This document shows, piece by piece, positions 39,437-50,800 of a stretch of DNA of 64,000 nucleotides (its first letter is position 1; every line of letters starts with the position of its first letter). The DNA is taken from the NCBI RefSeq assembly GCF_000002515.2, contig NC_006038.1, positions 682,001 to 746,000 of the forward strand. The letters are read 5' to 3'. Position numbers and translations under genes: made by a program. The stretch is from Kluyveromyces lactis (lineage: Eukaryota > Ascomycota > Saccharomycetes > Saccharomycetales > Saccharomycetaceae). Below the pieces are notes generated by a model. That model saw only the letters and a list, made by a program, of their open reading frames with translations, searched no databases and was not told the DNA's origin.

Positions 39437-40253
39437 GATAGGGTGATAAATCAGAATGCTACTATATTGAACAAAAATTCACAACATTCAGCTTCAAATT
39501 AGTATATGACTCGGGTTTTATCACTCTAATTAATGCTAAGATCTATCAGTGCTACTGTTATCCATTCACGAGAAATCAAACGGGATATATTTCATTCTAA
39601 CAGCTCTTGTTTGCTAAGTGTGTTGTTGAAAGTTTATGTTTGGATTTATTTTTAATTTCCGAGATAACTACTGAATGAAAGAATGTCGAAAACCCTGACG
39701 ATGAAAATATACAAAACGATCGGCAGCAGAGAGAGGAACCAAAAATAGCTTCTGTACAGGCTTGAAAAAAAACACCAGCTATATGTTGCTTTATGAGACT
39801 ATAAAAGACAATATACAGTTACGTGAGAGTATGGATTATGTGAAGTTTTTTGGAGCAATGTAACGACACTGCAATAGACCCAAGAAAAATAGTAAAATGA
39901 CAAAAGGATACTACTCCTCACATTTATAAGTATGTGATTTATAGTAATAATAATATTGGAAAATAAAAATGATATCATGTGCGATAATAACGTGTTAACC
40001 CATTTGAATATTGAATAAAGAACCGACAACTATGTTTGAGTAAATTTAAGAAAAAGGAATCCAAGGATATTCATTTCCTCAGGAAATGAATAACAACTGA
40101 GGTTCCACATCTTGCTCACTTGTACGACTTTATTGTAAATTAATACGAATCCAAACAGTTGACATTAACAACGTTTTACTGACAGTATGATGAGAAAATA
40201 CGGGTAAAACACAACTTCCCCATCACACAAAGTCAGGCCATGTCTCAGTCAAT
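39437..40253. other. PEF1 promoter and RPS10 3' flank; synteny junction
   Basis: 817 bases separating the Sc VII/XII-type block from the Sc XIII/XV-type block. A/T-rich. No tRNA, repeat or mobile-element remnant could be seen at the junction. Confidence 0.55.
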
Positions 40254-40574
40254 TTAGTACTTCTTACCTTGTGGTCTTTGGTCACCAGATTGACCAGCCA
40301 AGTAAGTAGCTGGGAAGATGTGTTCTGGCAAGTTCAAGTACTCTCTCAAGTAAACTACACCTTCTTCAGTCAAGGTGTAGTAGTAGTATTGCCATGAGAA
40401 TTGAGTCTTGACAAAACCCTTGGAAGTCAAAGATTGCAAAGCCTTGATGACAAACAAGTTCTTGGTGTCAATTTCTTCATGCTTTGGTTGGTTGAAGTCC
40501 TTCTTGGCAACCAAGACACCTTCTTGGAACAAGTGTTGGTAGATCTTCTTTCTGTCTTCCTTTGGAATTAACAT
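40254..40574 (-). CDS. RPS10: 40S ribosomal protein eS10
   Basis: 106 residues (Sc 105), with strong identity: MLIPKEDRKKIYQHLFQEGVLVAKKDFNQPKHEEIDTKNLFVIKALQSL..GFVKTQFSWQYYYYTLTEEGVVYLREYLNLPEHI. The tail diverges (PATYLAGQSGDQRPQGKKY). It sits on the 40S head near the mRNA entry and is a target of regulatory ubiquitylation in stalled ribosomes. Both Sc copies (YOR293W, YMR230W) have an intron near codon 18; here the frame is continuous through that point. Neighbours match both Sc copies: YOR292C and YPK9 on one side, RRP5 beyond. Preferred codons and a 20-base poly(dA:dT) tract upstream suit high expression. Confidence 0.97.
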   Translation of the reverse strand: MLIPKEDRKKIYQHLFQEGVLVAKKDFNQPKHEEIDTKNLFVIKALQSLTSKGFVKTQFSWQYYYYTLTEEGVVYLREYLNLPEHIFPATYLAGQSGDQRPQGKKY

Positions 40575-41298
40575 TTTGTTCTGCTGTTGCTTACTTGATT
40601 GAACTTACTTTTCTCTGAAACAGGTTACAAAACACATAACATAAATTATAAAACAATAAGTAAGAACTAAATTGTACAAATGCTAATACCAATTATAAAA
40701 CTAACTGTCAATAACCAAATGTAAGTTGTAATTCCTCTATAATTCATTGAAACTTTTCAAACATCGACAAAATCAAAAAAAAAAAAAAAAAAAATTGAAC
40801 TGATCGTTAACGTAACTAAGTCTGTAGCTTGCAGTACATTATGGATTTCAGATTGTTAGACAGTTAGCAGTGAATCGATGAGGTACTTTCCCATCTCTAC
40901 GGCTATTTGTAAGTGAGTGATTCCTAACGTCAGCTTGTACGATATACTCTGTGAGGAGACCTGACATTTGCTTGGGTTCGGTTTCTCTAATGGTGAGATT
41001 ACAATTTCCCCATTTGATAACTTTAATATCTTTCTAAATGTATGGGTGTTCCGAAAAGTGGCGTTTTGTTTTTGGATGTCCAGGTGTTTTGCAATTGGCC
41101 AGTCCCTCGTATTTGTATGTCACGTGTGTGTTATTCTGTCTCATTTTAGGTTGATATCTCTTTATATGAATTAAGGACAGCATCGTATGGCACTTTGTTC
41201 CGCTTTGATATATATACCTTACAAAGGGATTCTTAAGTGTACACTCTTCTGGTAATACAATATCATCACACTAAACTTCTGTCATTTCCGATTTTCCC
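40575..41298. other. Divergent promoter region RPS10/YOR292C homologue
   Basis: 724 bases with a poly-A run of 20 at 40775-40794 (nucleosome-excluding tract for RPS10), a TCACGTG at 41120-41126 and TATATATA at 41209-41216 about 85 bp before the plus-strand gene. No gene was seen. Confidence 0.6.
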
Positions 41299-42291
41299 AT
41301 GCCATTATCATTACCTGAGGAATCAGGGTTTGCCTCTTTTGAGTCCGGACTAAGAGACAGCCTTACCAATAAGATCGAACAATGGAAAACTATAACACTG
41401 AACCTAATTTATAGCTTACGACGATTCAAAATATTGAAGATTACGATTATACATTGGTCCATTTTGTCTACTTGGATTGTTCTTCTACTGCACTTCACAT
41501 CTGTTTACGGGTCTTTATACCAGTCTTCTGCATTGTTAGCCACCATGTGCACCAATGTACTCTTGTTCGGAACTTCAGATTGCTTGGCACAATGCATTTC
41601 ATGTTTCTTATCATACAAAGTAGACCCGGTACCTGAAGTTGTCGATAAGGTAACTAGGAATTTAGTTGCAGGACTCTCGTTCCGTCGCACGGAATCCTTT
41701 GATGATAATTATAGTGACAACGTCTCGATATTCAACGACTATGGTGTCGAGAGACCTTCTTTCGAGGGTCAAACGGATACTCGCAATGCTAGTCCTGGCA
41801 TTGATTCAGAGCTTCGTCATGACTGGGATCTTGACTCAAACTTGGATTACGATGCTGATGGTACATCGTCGTCTAACAATGAGCTTTTCAGCTTTTACAG
41901 ATGGATCTGTTTTATGTCCTGGGGCTGGTTCCTATCATTCTTTCAAGTACCGTGGTACAAATTCTTAAATTATTTTTATACCGAGGATCCAACGGTGGTT
42001 CAAGTCCTGGAAAGAGTGCTATCAGATCAATTGGTTTATTCTCCAATTTCTTTATACTGTTTCTTCATGTATTCAAACTATATTATGGAACATGGTGATG
42101 CAGAATCTTTCCAAATTAAAATCAGAAACATATACATTACTACGTTGGGATGCAATTATCTTGTTTGGCCGCTGGTTCAGTTCATCAATTTTTTAATGGT
42201 CCCTAAACACCTACAGGTTCCCTTCAGTTCATCGGTTGGCGTTCTATGGAACTGTTTCCTTTCAATGAGAAATTCTTCAAACTCCTTGTAA
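41299..42291 (+). CDS. Mpv17/PMP22-family membrane protein (YOR292C homologue)
   Basis: 330 residues (Sc YOR292C about 309). Membrane segments appear at about 47-67 (TIIHWSILSTWIVLLLHFTSVYG), 75-105, 200-225 (YRWICFMSWGWFLSFFQVPWYKFL), 245-265 and 275-300. The signature of the Mpv17/PMP22 family is visible: PWYKFLNYF, LSDQLVYSPISLYCFF and the late NYLVWPLVQFINFLMVPKHLQVPFSSSVGVLWNCFLS. An acidic insertion (about 135-195, rich in Asp, Asn and Ser) separates the halves. The family includes Sc Sym1; the YOR292C product is vacuolar and its function is unknown. It ends 72 bases from the YPK9 stop. Confidence 0.9.
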   Translation: MPLSLPEESGFASFESGLRDSLTNKIEQWKTITLNLIYSLRRFKILKITIIHWSILSTWIVLLLHFTSVYGSLYQSSALLATMCTNVLLFGTSDCLAQCISCFLSYKVDPVPEVVDKVTRNLVAGLSFRRTESFDDNYSDNVSIFNDYGVERPSFEGQTDTRNASPGIDSELRHDWDLDSNLDYDADGTSSSNNELFSFYRWICFMSWGWFLSFFQVPWYKFLNYFYTEDPTVVQVLERVLSDQLVYSPISLYCFFMYSNYIMEHGDAESFQIKIRNIYITTLGCNYLVWPLVQFINFLMVPKHLQVPFSSSVGVLWNCFLSMRNSSNSL

Positions 42292-42363
42292 TTTAGTGAG
42301 ACAAACAATACCGAAGAAAGATACAGGTAGAAGCATTTCCGTATACACAGTAAATATTTCAAT

Positions 42364-45300
42364 CTATACAAAGTTTAGCTGTTGCTGCTTCCTGTCAATG
42401 TTCTTGTATTTCTTGCTACTTTGTTTCTTCTTGAACAAATGTTTGAACTTTTCGGGGATATATTTTGATGCGTAGTAATTAGCTGCAGCCGTTGTCAGGA
42501 TTAACCATTTGAAAGTATCAGATATGTTTGTTAACTGGAGCAATTCTCCTAACCAGGTTTGCACATTCAAATACATCAATCCAAAACTAACTAACATAGA
42601 AAGAGAAATGTCCAAAATGAACCCGATGTTCTTAATCATAGGTTCACGGTATGGAGGACCTTGGGATAAAACCACTGCAGTAAGAATGTACTGGAAATTA
42701 GAGACGAAGAATAGAACAGTATTGTCACTGGATTGCACGGCGTCATCTCCACCGACAACTGGTTTCATATACCAAGAGGTGTATTGAACTGCAATCCATG
42801 GTAGTAATTGGAATATCAATATAAGAGTGATGTTCAGACAAAGGGGTACCAATATCTTTGGTGAAACAAGATTAGCGCTAGGCCTTTTCTTCACTAATTT
42901 GCTATTCGGCTTGGACCATGACATTGAAATAGCTATTGGAACGATTAACAATAAGTCAATGTATAAAAATTGGAAATCTCCTAGGTTTGATCCTCTGCTG
43001 TATAAGATGGTAATGGTAATGAATTGAATTGCTGAGTACAAACTCATATATTGGAAACAGGAGAAGGAGGTCACCAATGATGCTCTACCTTCCTTTATGA
43101 CGTCCAGAACGCAACTGATATCAAAAACAGCCGAAGTAAATGGAGCAGCAACTGATGCTTCCGCTTCTGATAAAGAAATACCAATATTGGCTGCTTTTAA
43201 AGCCCCACAATCGTTAGCTCCATCGCCACAGAAACCAACGTTGTAATCTAATTTTTGTAATTGTTCCACTAATTCGTGCTTCTCATCTGGAGACATTCTG
43301 GCGTAAATTGAACCCTTCATTAAAACTGTGCTGATATAATCATCTGGCAAAATTTCATCATTTCTGAAGAGAATACGGAAAATATCACCGGTTATGGCTA
43401 ATGTATAACTCTTTTCTGGATCGTTTAAAGGCTTTAAAGTGACAGCATCTAGGACAGAACCTTCTTCATCAACGTCTCTCCAAGAAAGTAAATGTCTGCT
43501 TTCTTCGAGATTGTCGTTTAAGAAAGGAATGAAGACTCTTTCAGACGATATTAGGCCTGAATCCCTACCCACAGAGACAGCCGTAAGAACATTATCACCG
43601 GTACACATAACTGTACGAATATTCGCATTCTGCAACTCTTTTAGAGCAGCCTTGGTACGGGACTTCAATTTATTTTCGAAAACGATGAAACCTAAAAACT
43701 CTAGATTGTCCTCAACCTCTTCCCTGCTGACTTTCTGGGAATACAACCAAGAACTCTTAGGAAGGGTCTTACCAGCACAGGCAATGATTCTAAAACCATT
43801 ATGCGTGTAATGGTGTAACAATTCATGAAAGTCTTTTGGAATTGTGGCAGGGTTGCAGATATCGGCAATTACCTCGGGTGCACCCTTAGTGAACGACCAG
43901 TAAGTGTTTTCCTTGAAACCCTTAACAATGACACTCATTCTTCTTAATTCAGACAAGAATTCGAAGCTTCTTATCACACCGATGAGGTTATCAGGATCAT
44001 TTTCAATAAAGTTACAGTTAGACGTTGGATGTACAACCGCTGGTGAGATGCCAGTTTTATCTTCAGCATTCTTGAACTTCCAGCTCTCATAGCCTTCTTC
44101 GTAAGCCCATTTTGTGAACTCAAACATTTTCAGATCTAGTGGATCACCTAAAAGTTCACCATCAATGTGCTTCAACGAATGGCAAGTTAGAAGCGAAACC
44201 AAAAAGTTCTTCGCTTTGAACTCTTCCGCACTGTTGCAATCGGAAAGTGTATGCTTTTGCAGTACTTCATCACAGTCAGTTATCAAATCGCTTAGTTGCA
44301 AAATGGTAGAAGAGCCTTCAGGTTTGGCAAAATGAATTCCCAACACGTCTAAACCCTCTTCTGTCAATGTACCTGTTTTGTCAAAACACATCATATCCAC
44401 TTTTCCTCCGACATTTACCCTAGTAGGTGAAATACAGAAAATACCCTTCTTCTTGAGTCTGCCTAAAGCAAAACTTGTTCCTATCGTCAATGTAGCGGGA
44501 AGTGCCGGTGGCACCACAATTGTGATGATATCCAACGCTCTTAGTATCATAACCTTATACTCTAATCCCAACCTGATGAATTGGATACAACTAATTGAGA
44601 AACCAAACATGGCAATCAGCGTCATGAAACCGATGTACTTGAAAGAATCTTCGTAAAATTTGAATCCCACAGGTTTTGGAAACACCATTGACCTTACCAA
44701 AGAACCTTTGGTTGTGGAGAATCCCGTTCTAATCACCAGTGCCAATGCCATTCCTTGTCCTGGTTGATTTCGGACCCTAATGATTTTAGTACCGTTGAAT
44801 AAGAATGATTTTGAGACGAAACTAGACACTTGAGACGATTTGAAGTCCTGTAACAGTTGAGCCATTGTGGCTTCTGTGGCCGCATATTTTGAAACTGGAA
44901 CAGATTCTCCCGTTAGCATAGATTCGTTGACAATACAGTCACCAGATATTAAAACAGCATCACAAGGTAAAACCACTAACGATGGATCTGATATTTCAAA
45001 GAGATCTCCGGGTACTAGGTCAGATGAGTTCACTTGAGTCCAAAATCTGTCTTTATACACTCTAACCTCACAATTGAAGTGCGATATATCTGCTAGTTTT
45101 TCGGAGTTCTTTTTCGTTTCTATCACCGTATCGATGATGGATAAGACTGAGATGAGAAAGATACATCCGGCGTAATAATAGTAATCATCCGCCAGCCAAA
45201 GAATTATTGAAAAGATCTGGAAAACATAAAAAGGATGAAGAGCTTCATCAAATAAAATCTCTGTAACGGTTTTCTGTTTCAAATTGACAGAGTTTTTACC

Positions 45301-46683
45301 GAATGCAAGTGTTCTGTCTTCTTGGATAGAAGATGTAAGCCCGTGCTGAACAACTTCCAAGTCCAGCCAATCTGGATCAGCCCAATTGCTGTTGCTTCTA
45401 AATATATCATCAATTGGTGAGTACACCAACGTAAAGTATCTATACTGAAAAGAAATCAAAATGGGCAAATTAGGGTTCCACTCAGTTTCGTGATGATGAT
45501 AGTGACGACTTTCTGGTGTTCCTATCCTATCCTCATTTGTTTCCATAAGAACTGTACTAAGTGGTCTATTATACCATCTTCTTTTCACCGATTCGACAGT
45601 GAGTTCTCCGAATTCATTCTCTACAACCACCCATTCAGCTTTTCCCAATGGTGTCTTTTCCCCGATCATCTTCACCCTCATGGTCGGCTTCCATCTGAAG
45701 ACTAGAAATGCAAGTCCCAAAGTGATAATACAAAGTAGATAGTAGCATTGTAGCCTAAATCTTGATGTGCGATAACCAGCTATCGCAACAACTAGGTCTT
45801 CTTCGGCGATGTAAAATCTCTGATAATGCAAATATGGCACGTTGTTGGGGAAAAATCTTGAATGGTACTGAGGCTTTAAGAACTCAGAGTGGTAAGATTT
45901 CTTGTTCTGTTCCTGATCTTCTTCTGCTCTTGAATTGTAATCGTCATTAGCTTCAGCTTCCTCATCCTCACTTTCTGACGAAGCTGACGATCTGAGCTCC
46001 GAATCATCTACATCGTGAGTAGTGGAAATTTCCAATTCGGCAGGAATTCTATCTCTTAGAGTGTATCTCGAGGAACTTGAGGAAGAACGTGGGGAAGTAG
46101 AGTACAACCGATCTTCACTTTTACGTGATCGTACTGAATACTTTCGATTAGGTGTAAAAGTTCTCATCGCATAGTCGTTACCATCTTGTCTCAATGATGT
46201 TTTCGATGACCTCGGTTGAATATGTAGACGTTCTTGCTCATATGTCGGTATGGCATCCCAATCCATATCATAATCAGCATTTTCTACACTAGAAGTGATA
46301 CCTTCAGCATTTTCGACCTGTTCTTCTGTGAAAAACTGGAATCCACGACCTCTTGAAGAGCTAGACCGACGAGAGGTTGTTGTACTCAATAGTAAAGGGT
46401 CATGTTCTGATGATCTACCACGCCTTTCCAAATTAGTGGAAGAGCCAGCACTAGCACCATAACCACTAGATTGGAATGAATGTGGATGATAGAAAGATAC
46501 GATAGAACTTGGTACAGTCTCTACAGCAGCACCAGAATATGGTTCTGTGTTGTTTTGTTCCAAGATTGCTGATGAAGTAGTTGTATTAGCGCTGGATCCC
46601 GTCCTTGTCGAAGAAAAGGACGGTCTTGCTGATTTATTCGCACTATGGGGTATTCCTGTAAATCTGCTGTCGAATGATGACAT
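42364..46683 (-). CDS. YPK9: Vacuolar P5B-type ATPase (Ypk9, ATP13A2-like)
   Basis: 1439 residues from ATG 46683-46681 (Sc 1472); five further upstream codons are open only from TTG. P-type ATPase landmarks in order are: an Ser/Arg-rich acidic N-terminus of about 270 residues; P5B N-terminal hydrophobic segments; actuator motif MLTGES (near 588); the PPALP segment VVPPALPATLTIG; phosphorylation site CFDKTGT (near 766); KGAPEVI; and hinge GDGANDCGALKAA (near 1152). Six more membrane segments follow. Human ATP13A2 and yeast Ypk9 export polyamines from the vacuole or lysosome and protect against manganese and other metals. Position between YOR292C and SNF2 homologues matches Sc YOR291W. Confidence 0.95.
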   Translation of the reverse strand: MSSFDSRFTGIPHSANKSARPSFSSTRTGSSANTTTSSAILEQNNTEPYSGAAVETVPSSIVSFYHPHSFQSSGYGASAGSSTNLERRGRSSEHDPLLLSTTTSRRSSSSRGRGFQFFTEEQVENAEGITSSVENADYDMDWDAIPTYEQERLHIQPRSSKTSLRQDGNDYAMRTFTPNRKYSVRSRKSEDRLYSTSPRSSSSSSRYTLRDRIPAELEISTTHDVDDSELRSSASSESEDEEAEANDDYNSRAEEDQEQNKKSYHSEFLKPQYHSRFFPNNVPYLHYQRFYIAEEDLVVAIAGYRTSRFRLQCYYLLCIITLGLAFLVFRWKPTMRVKMIGEKTPLGKAEWVVVENEFGELTVESVKRRWYNRPLSTVLMETNEDRIGTPESRHYHHHETEWNPNLPILISFQYRYFTLVYSPIDDIFRSNSNWADPDWLDLEVVQHGLTSSIQEDRTLAFGKNSVNLKQKTVTEILFDEALHPFYVFQIFSIILWLADDYYYYAGCIFLISVLSIIDTVIETKKNSEKLADISHFNCEVRVYKDRFWTQVNSSDLVPGDLFEISDPSLVVLPCDAVLISGDCIVNESMLTGESVPVSKYAATEATMAQLLQDFKSSQVSSFVSKSFLFNGTKIIRVRNQPGQGMALALVIRTGFSTTKGSLVRSMVFPKPVGFKFYEDSFKYIGFMTLIAMFGFSISCIQFIRLGLEYKVMILRALDIITIVVPPALPATLTIGTSFALGRLKKKGIFCISPTRVNVGGKVDMMCFDKTGTLTEEGLDVLGIHFAKPEGSSTILQLSDLITDCDEVLQKHTLSDCNSAEEFKAKNFLVSLLTCHSLKHIDGELLGDPLDLKMFEFTKWAYEEGYESWKFKNAEDKTGISPAVVHPTSNCNFIENDPDNLIGVIRSFEFLSELRRMSVIVKGFKENTYWSFTKGAPEVIADICNPATIPKDFHELLHHYTHNGFRIIACAGKTLPKSSWLYSQKVSREEVEDNLEFLGFIVFENKLKSRTKAALKELQNANIRTVMCTGDNVLTAVSVGRDSGLISSERVFIPFLNDNLEESRHLLSWRDVDEEGSVLDAVTLKPLNDPEKSYTLAITGDIFRILFRNDEILPDDYISTVLMKGSIYARMSPDEKHELVEQLQKLDYNVGFCGDGANDCGALKAANIGISLSEAEASVAAPFTSAVFDISCVLDVIKEGRASLVTSFSCFQYMSLYSAIQFITITILYSRGSNLGDFQFLYIDLLLIVPIAISMSWSKPNSKLVKKRPSANLVSPKILVPLCLNITLILIFQLLPWIAVQYTSWYMKPVVGGDDAVQSSDNTVLFFVSNFQYILTAVVLSQGPPYREPMIKNIGFILDISLSMLVSFGLMYLNVQTWLGELLQLTNISDTFKWLILTTAAANYYASKYIPEKFKHLFKKKQSSKKYKNIDRKQQQLNFV

Positions 46684-47435
46684 TGAGTCCCTCTTCAAAG
46701 GTGCGTTGGTCGACCTTATCTATTGATAGAATCCACTCCATATTACTTTTTAAAGGTTTCTGATATATATGAGAATGTAGGTTGATAAATTGAAGATAAT
46801 TGATTTAATGAAATTTCATACCAAGACACATAATACATAAGGAAGGATAGGAGAAAAGGCAGGCCAATGATACCTCACGTTACAATGTGGAACTTTACTG
46901 TGTTGATAAAACTCTCGTAGTTCGATAGATATATAGACTGCCCCTGAAAATGGATCGAAAGGAGCCAGAAACAGCTTTAGACTGTAATATGATGGTGCTT
47001 TTATGCCTTATAATAAATATTTCCGGCTGTGAAAGTACCTTTAGAAATGAAATTGAACAAAAAAGAGAAAAAACATATAGTCTGATCTGAAACTATTACC
47101 ATAGAAGGCATTCCACTCGTAATTGCACAAATTTTTCTTAGCATGACCAACAAAACTCTTATCACTCCCCTAGAACCTTTTAGTTACATGGTTTCCACCA
47201 TTACAGATATGTAATTATTATACCTCTTTAAGAAGATAGAATAACTGGCTAACAAAAGCCCTTAATAGTTAAGAAGTATGTCATGCATTCAAAAGACCCT
47301 AATCCGTGGATACGGTTCAAACAAACTCCAGTGATAACAACGGAAGATCTGTACAACGTTCCATTATTAAACTGTCACTGCATCAAAGGCGCGATTACAT
47401 TTCGTCTATGTCGTTTTGATTTCTTTTTTTTAATA

Positions 47436-47449
47436 TTGAAAATTTTCAA
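47436..47449 (+). promoter_or_regulatory. RRPE element of RRP5
   Basis: TTGAAAATTTTCAA, a palindromic form of the rRNA-processing element core (TGAAAATTTT). It lies 9 bp before the PAC element and about 400 bp upstream of RRP5. Confidence 0.65.
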
Positions 47450-47457
47450 AAATCGAT

Positions 47458-47485
47458 GCGATGAGATGAGATGAGATGAGATGAG
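47458..47485 (+). promoter_or_regulatory. PAC element extended into a GATGA repeat, upstream of RRP5
   Basis: GCGATGAG at 47458-47465 matches the PAC core and continues as tandem GATGA units to 47485. RRPE plus PAC is the classic promoter pair of ribosome-biogenesis genes, which fits RRP5. Confidence 0.7.
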
Positions 47486-47849
47486 CTTTAGCTACTTAAG
47501 TGCTGGATCATTTGTATTGGTATGCTAACACATTTCTGAGCTTTGTTGATTCTAGAAACCAAGTGCAACTTTCTTAATTCTGGTAAAGATAAGTCTGGTT
47601 TACTTTCTCAAACAGGAAACAGTTTGGTATAACATATTTTGTATCTTTCTCTGAATTCTTTTTGCTTTGTGCTTTCTATTGGCTTTATTGGTTTCTATCT
47701 TCACAGAAGACAAAAACAACAACAACTTGGGAACAGGAGCTTCAATAGTTTGCAAGACACTTCAAGAAAAACATAGGTTTACATCTAAATTGCTAGGTGT
47801 AATTTGTTTTGAAAACAGGCATATCTAAATACCGAAAAAGATCACAAAC

Positions 47850-50800
47850 ATGGTTGCTCCACAAAGTAAAAGAAAGAGAGACGATGAGTCTCCTTTAGTA
47901 AGACAGGATGCTACCGAAGCACCAGCCAAATCTGCATTGAGTAAATCCGAGGAAATCTCATTTCCAAGAGGTGGTTCTTCTGCTTTATCCCCATTGGAAG
48001 TTAAGCAGGTTGGTAACGAAGTGGTTGCTGATGTTTTATTTGGCAAGGATGAATCAGCTACTGGTGCAGAGGGCCCAACGAAGAAGAAAAAGAAGAATGC
48101 TAAGAATAATTTTGATCAAATTACCACAGGTGATGATGAAGAAAAAGAGGACAAGACTGATTTAATTGAGCATTTTGGAATGAAACAAATGACCAAAGGG
48201 ACCATTGTCTTGGGTCAAATCCAATCGATCAGCAAACATGAACTGAAAATATCTTTGGTGGACGGTTTGCATGGTTACGTCTCATTAACAGATATCTCTG
48301 AACAAATGACCAAGATTTTGGAAAATTTGGACGAATCCATGGAAAGCGATGATGAAAAAAATGAGGACTCAGAATACGATTCTTCAGATGATGAAAGCGA
48401 CATAACAACTCCTAAAGAATTACCTGATCTCAATAAATATTTCAAAATAGGCCAATGGTTGAGGTGCATGGTACAAAATAACAGCGCTTTAGAATCAAAC
48501 AAGAACAAAAAGTTAGACTTATCCATCGAACCCTCTGTAGTAAACGTGTTTGAAGATGATGATTTAGCTAAAAACTGTCCACTACAGTGTTCGTTGAAAA
48601 GTATAGAAGATCACGGTGCCATTCTTGATATCGGTATTGAGAACTTAACAGGTTTTATCTCAAAGAAGGATATACCTGAATTCAGTTCTTTGTTACCAGG
48701 TATGGTGTTCTTAGCTACAGTGACGAAAAGATCTGGTAGAACTGTAAATGTCAACTTGGATTTGGCCAGTAAAAACACCAAGGTCGAAAAGATCTCTTCC
48801 ATAGATGCCATCGTGCCGGGTCAATCGATTGACTTTTTACCTCAAACTATCACAAATCACGGTGTTATCGGTAAAGCCTTCGGTCTAATAACTGCATTTT
48901 TGCCATTGCCACATTCCAATTTCTTTACGGTAGAGGATTTGAAGCATCACTACTCCATTGGTGACTTAGTCAATGCTAGAATTTTGGCAACCACTATAGT
49001 GAAAAGCGGCGATAAAGTTGCTGTCGTTTCCACACAACCTCATATCATCTCATTGCATCCAAAATTACAGGAGACCGAAGCGTTAGAATCTTTCCCCGTT
49101 GGCTATATCTTCGATTCTTGCACAGTTAAAGGCAGGGATAGTCAATTTTTCTACGTATCAATCAACAATGAACAGGTGGGACAAATTCATTTGTCAAAGG
49201 CAGGAGAAACTGAACCAACGGGAACTGTGAAAGCAAGAATACTCGGCTATAACAATGTAGATAAACTTTACACATTGACGTCTGATCCAGCCTTACTTGA
49301 TGTCAAATACCTAAGATCGTCCGATATTCCAGCAGGCGAAGTTTTGAGCGCTTGTGAGATTGTCACAGTGTCAGGAAAAGGTATTGAATTAAAAATTTTC
49401 AATGATCAATTTAAGGCATTTGTTCCTCCCTTACACATATCTGATACCAGACTTGTGTATCCTGAAAGAAAATTCAAAATTGGTTCAAAGGTTAAAGGTA
49501 GAGTTCTCAATGTCGATTCTGTGGGCCGTGTCACTGTGACATTGAAAAAGTCTATTGTAAATGCAGACGAAGAATCTGTGACGTTAGTCTGCAAAAATGA
49601 TGATATTCAGACTGTTGAAAGTCAAGAATTGAAAACAATTGGTACTGTTGAAATATTCAAGCCTAATGGTTGTGTTATCTCGTTCTTTAATAATATCAAA
49701 GCTTTCGTTCCAAACAAAGAAATTTCAGAAGCATTTGTAAAGAAACCACAAGAACACTTAAGACTAGGACAAAGTGTTTTGGTTAAAATTTTGAATCATG
49801 ACTTCGAAAGAAACAGAATTATTGCTTCTTGTAAAATTTCAGCAGAGTCTTCTTCCAAGCAAAAGAGTGCTATTGAATCTTTAGTTGTCGGTAAATCTAT
49901 CATCGATGCAATTGTTATTGAAAAGACTAAAGATTCCGTCATCGTAGAATCTAAAGATTCAGGGTTGCGCGGTGTTATTTACACCGGCCATTTGTCAGAT
50001 GATAGAATTGAACAAAACAGAGCTTCGCAGAAAAAGTTAAAGATTAACTCTGAAGTTAGAGGTTTGGTTTTGGACAAGGACATCAGGACTCATGTGTTCA
50101 ACATGTCCTGTAAAAAATCATTGATTAAAGATGCTGAAGACGGTACCCTTCCTTTAAGTTTTTCCGACATCAAAAATAAAGACAAAACAGAACCGATGCA
50201 TGGTTACGTTAAATCTGTTTCTGACCGTGGTGTTTTTGTTGCATTCAATGGTAAATTTGTCGGTTTGGTTTTACCAAGTTATGCAGCAGAAACCAGAGAT
50301 ATTGATATTCATAAGAAATACTACATCAATCAATCCGTGACCGTGTATTTATTGAGAACAGATGAGGAACATGAAAGATTTTTATTGACTATTTTAAAAC
50401 AAAAGACCGATGTTAAGAAGATCAATTCATCTGTAATTAACCCAGTCGACAAGTCTATCAAAGATTTGTCGGACTTCACTATCGGTAAGGTTACAAAGGC
50501 TACAATTACATCAGTTAAGAAGAACCAGCTTAACGTTACGTTGGCTGATAATGTACATGGTCGTATCAGTATTTCTGAAGTTTTCGACAGTTTCGAAGAT
50601 ATCAAAGAACAAAAGGCACCATTAAGTGTGTACAAGAAAAATGATTCACTCTCAGTCAGAGTTATCGGGTTCCACGATATTAAAAGCCGTAAATTCTTAC
50701 CAATTTCTCACACAACATCCAAGAGCCATCTAGTCGAACTGAGCGCAAAGCCATCTTCATTAACTTCTCCAGTTTCCGAAAAGAAACTCAAGGACTTCAC

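Larger units (their letters stand above)
46684..47849. other. Divergent promoter region YPK9/RRP5
   Basis: 1.17 kb. The RRP5 side has an RRPE-PAC pair (47436-47485). The rest is A/T-rich without recognisable genes. A short open frame at 47283-47474 runs through the RRPE-PAC elements and is not credible. Confidence 0.6.

Noticed and set aside
47283-47474. Small plus-strand frame upstream of RRP5
   Set aside because: Runs through the RRPE and PAC elements and shows no protein features.
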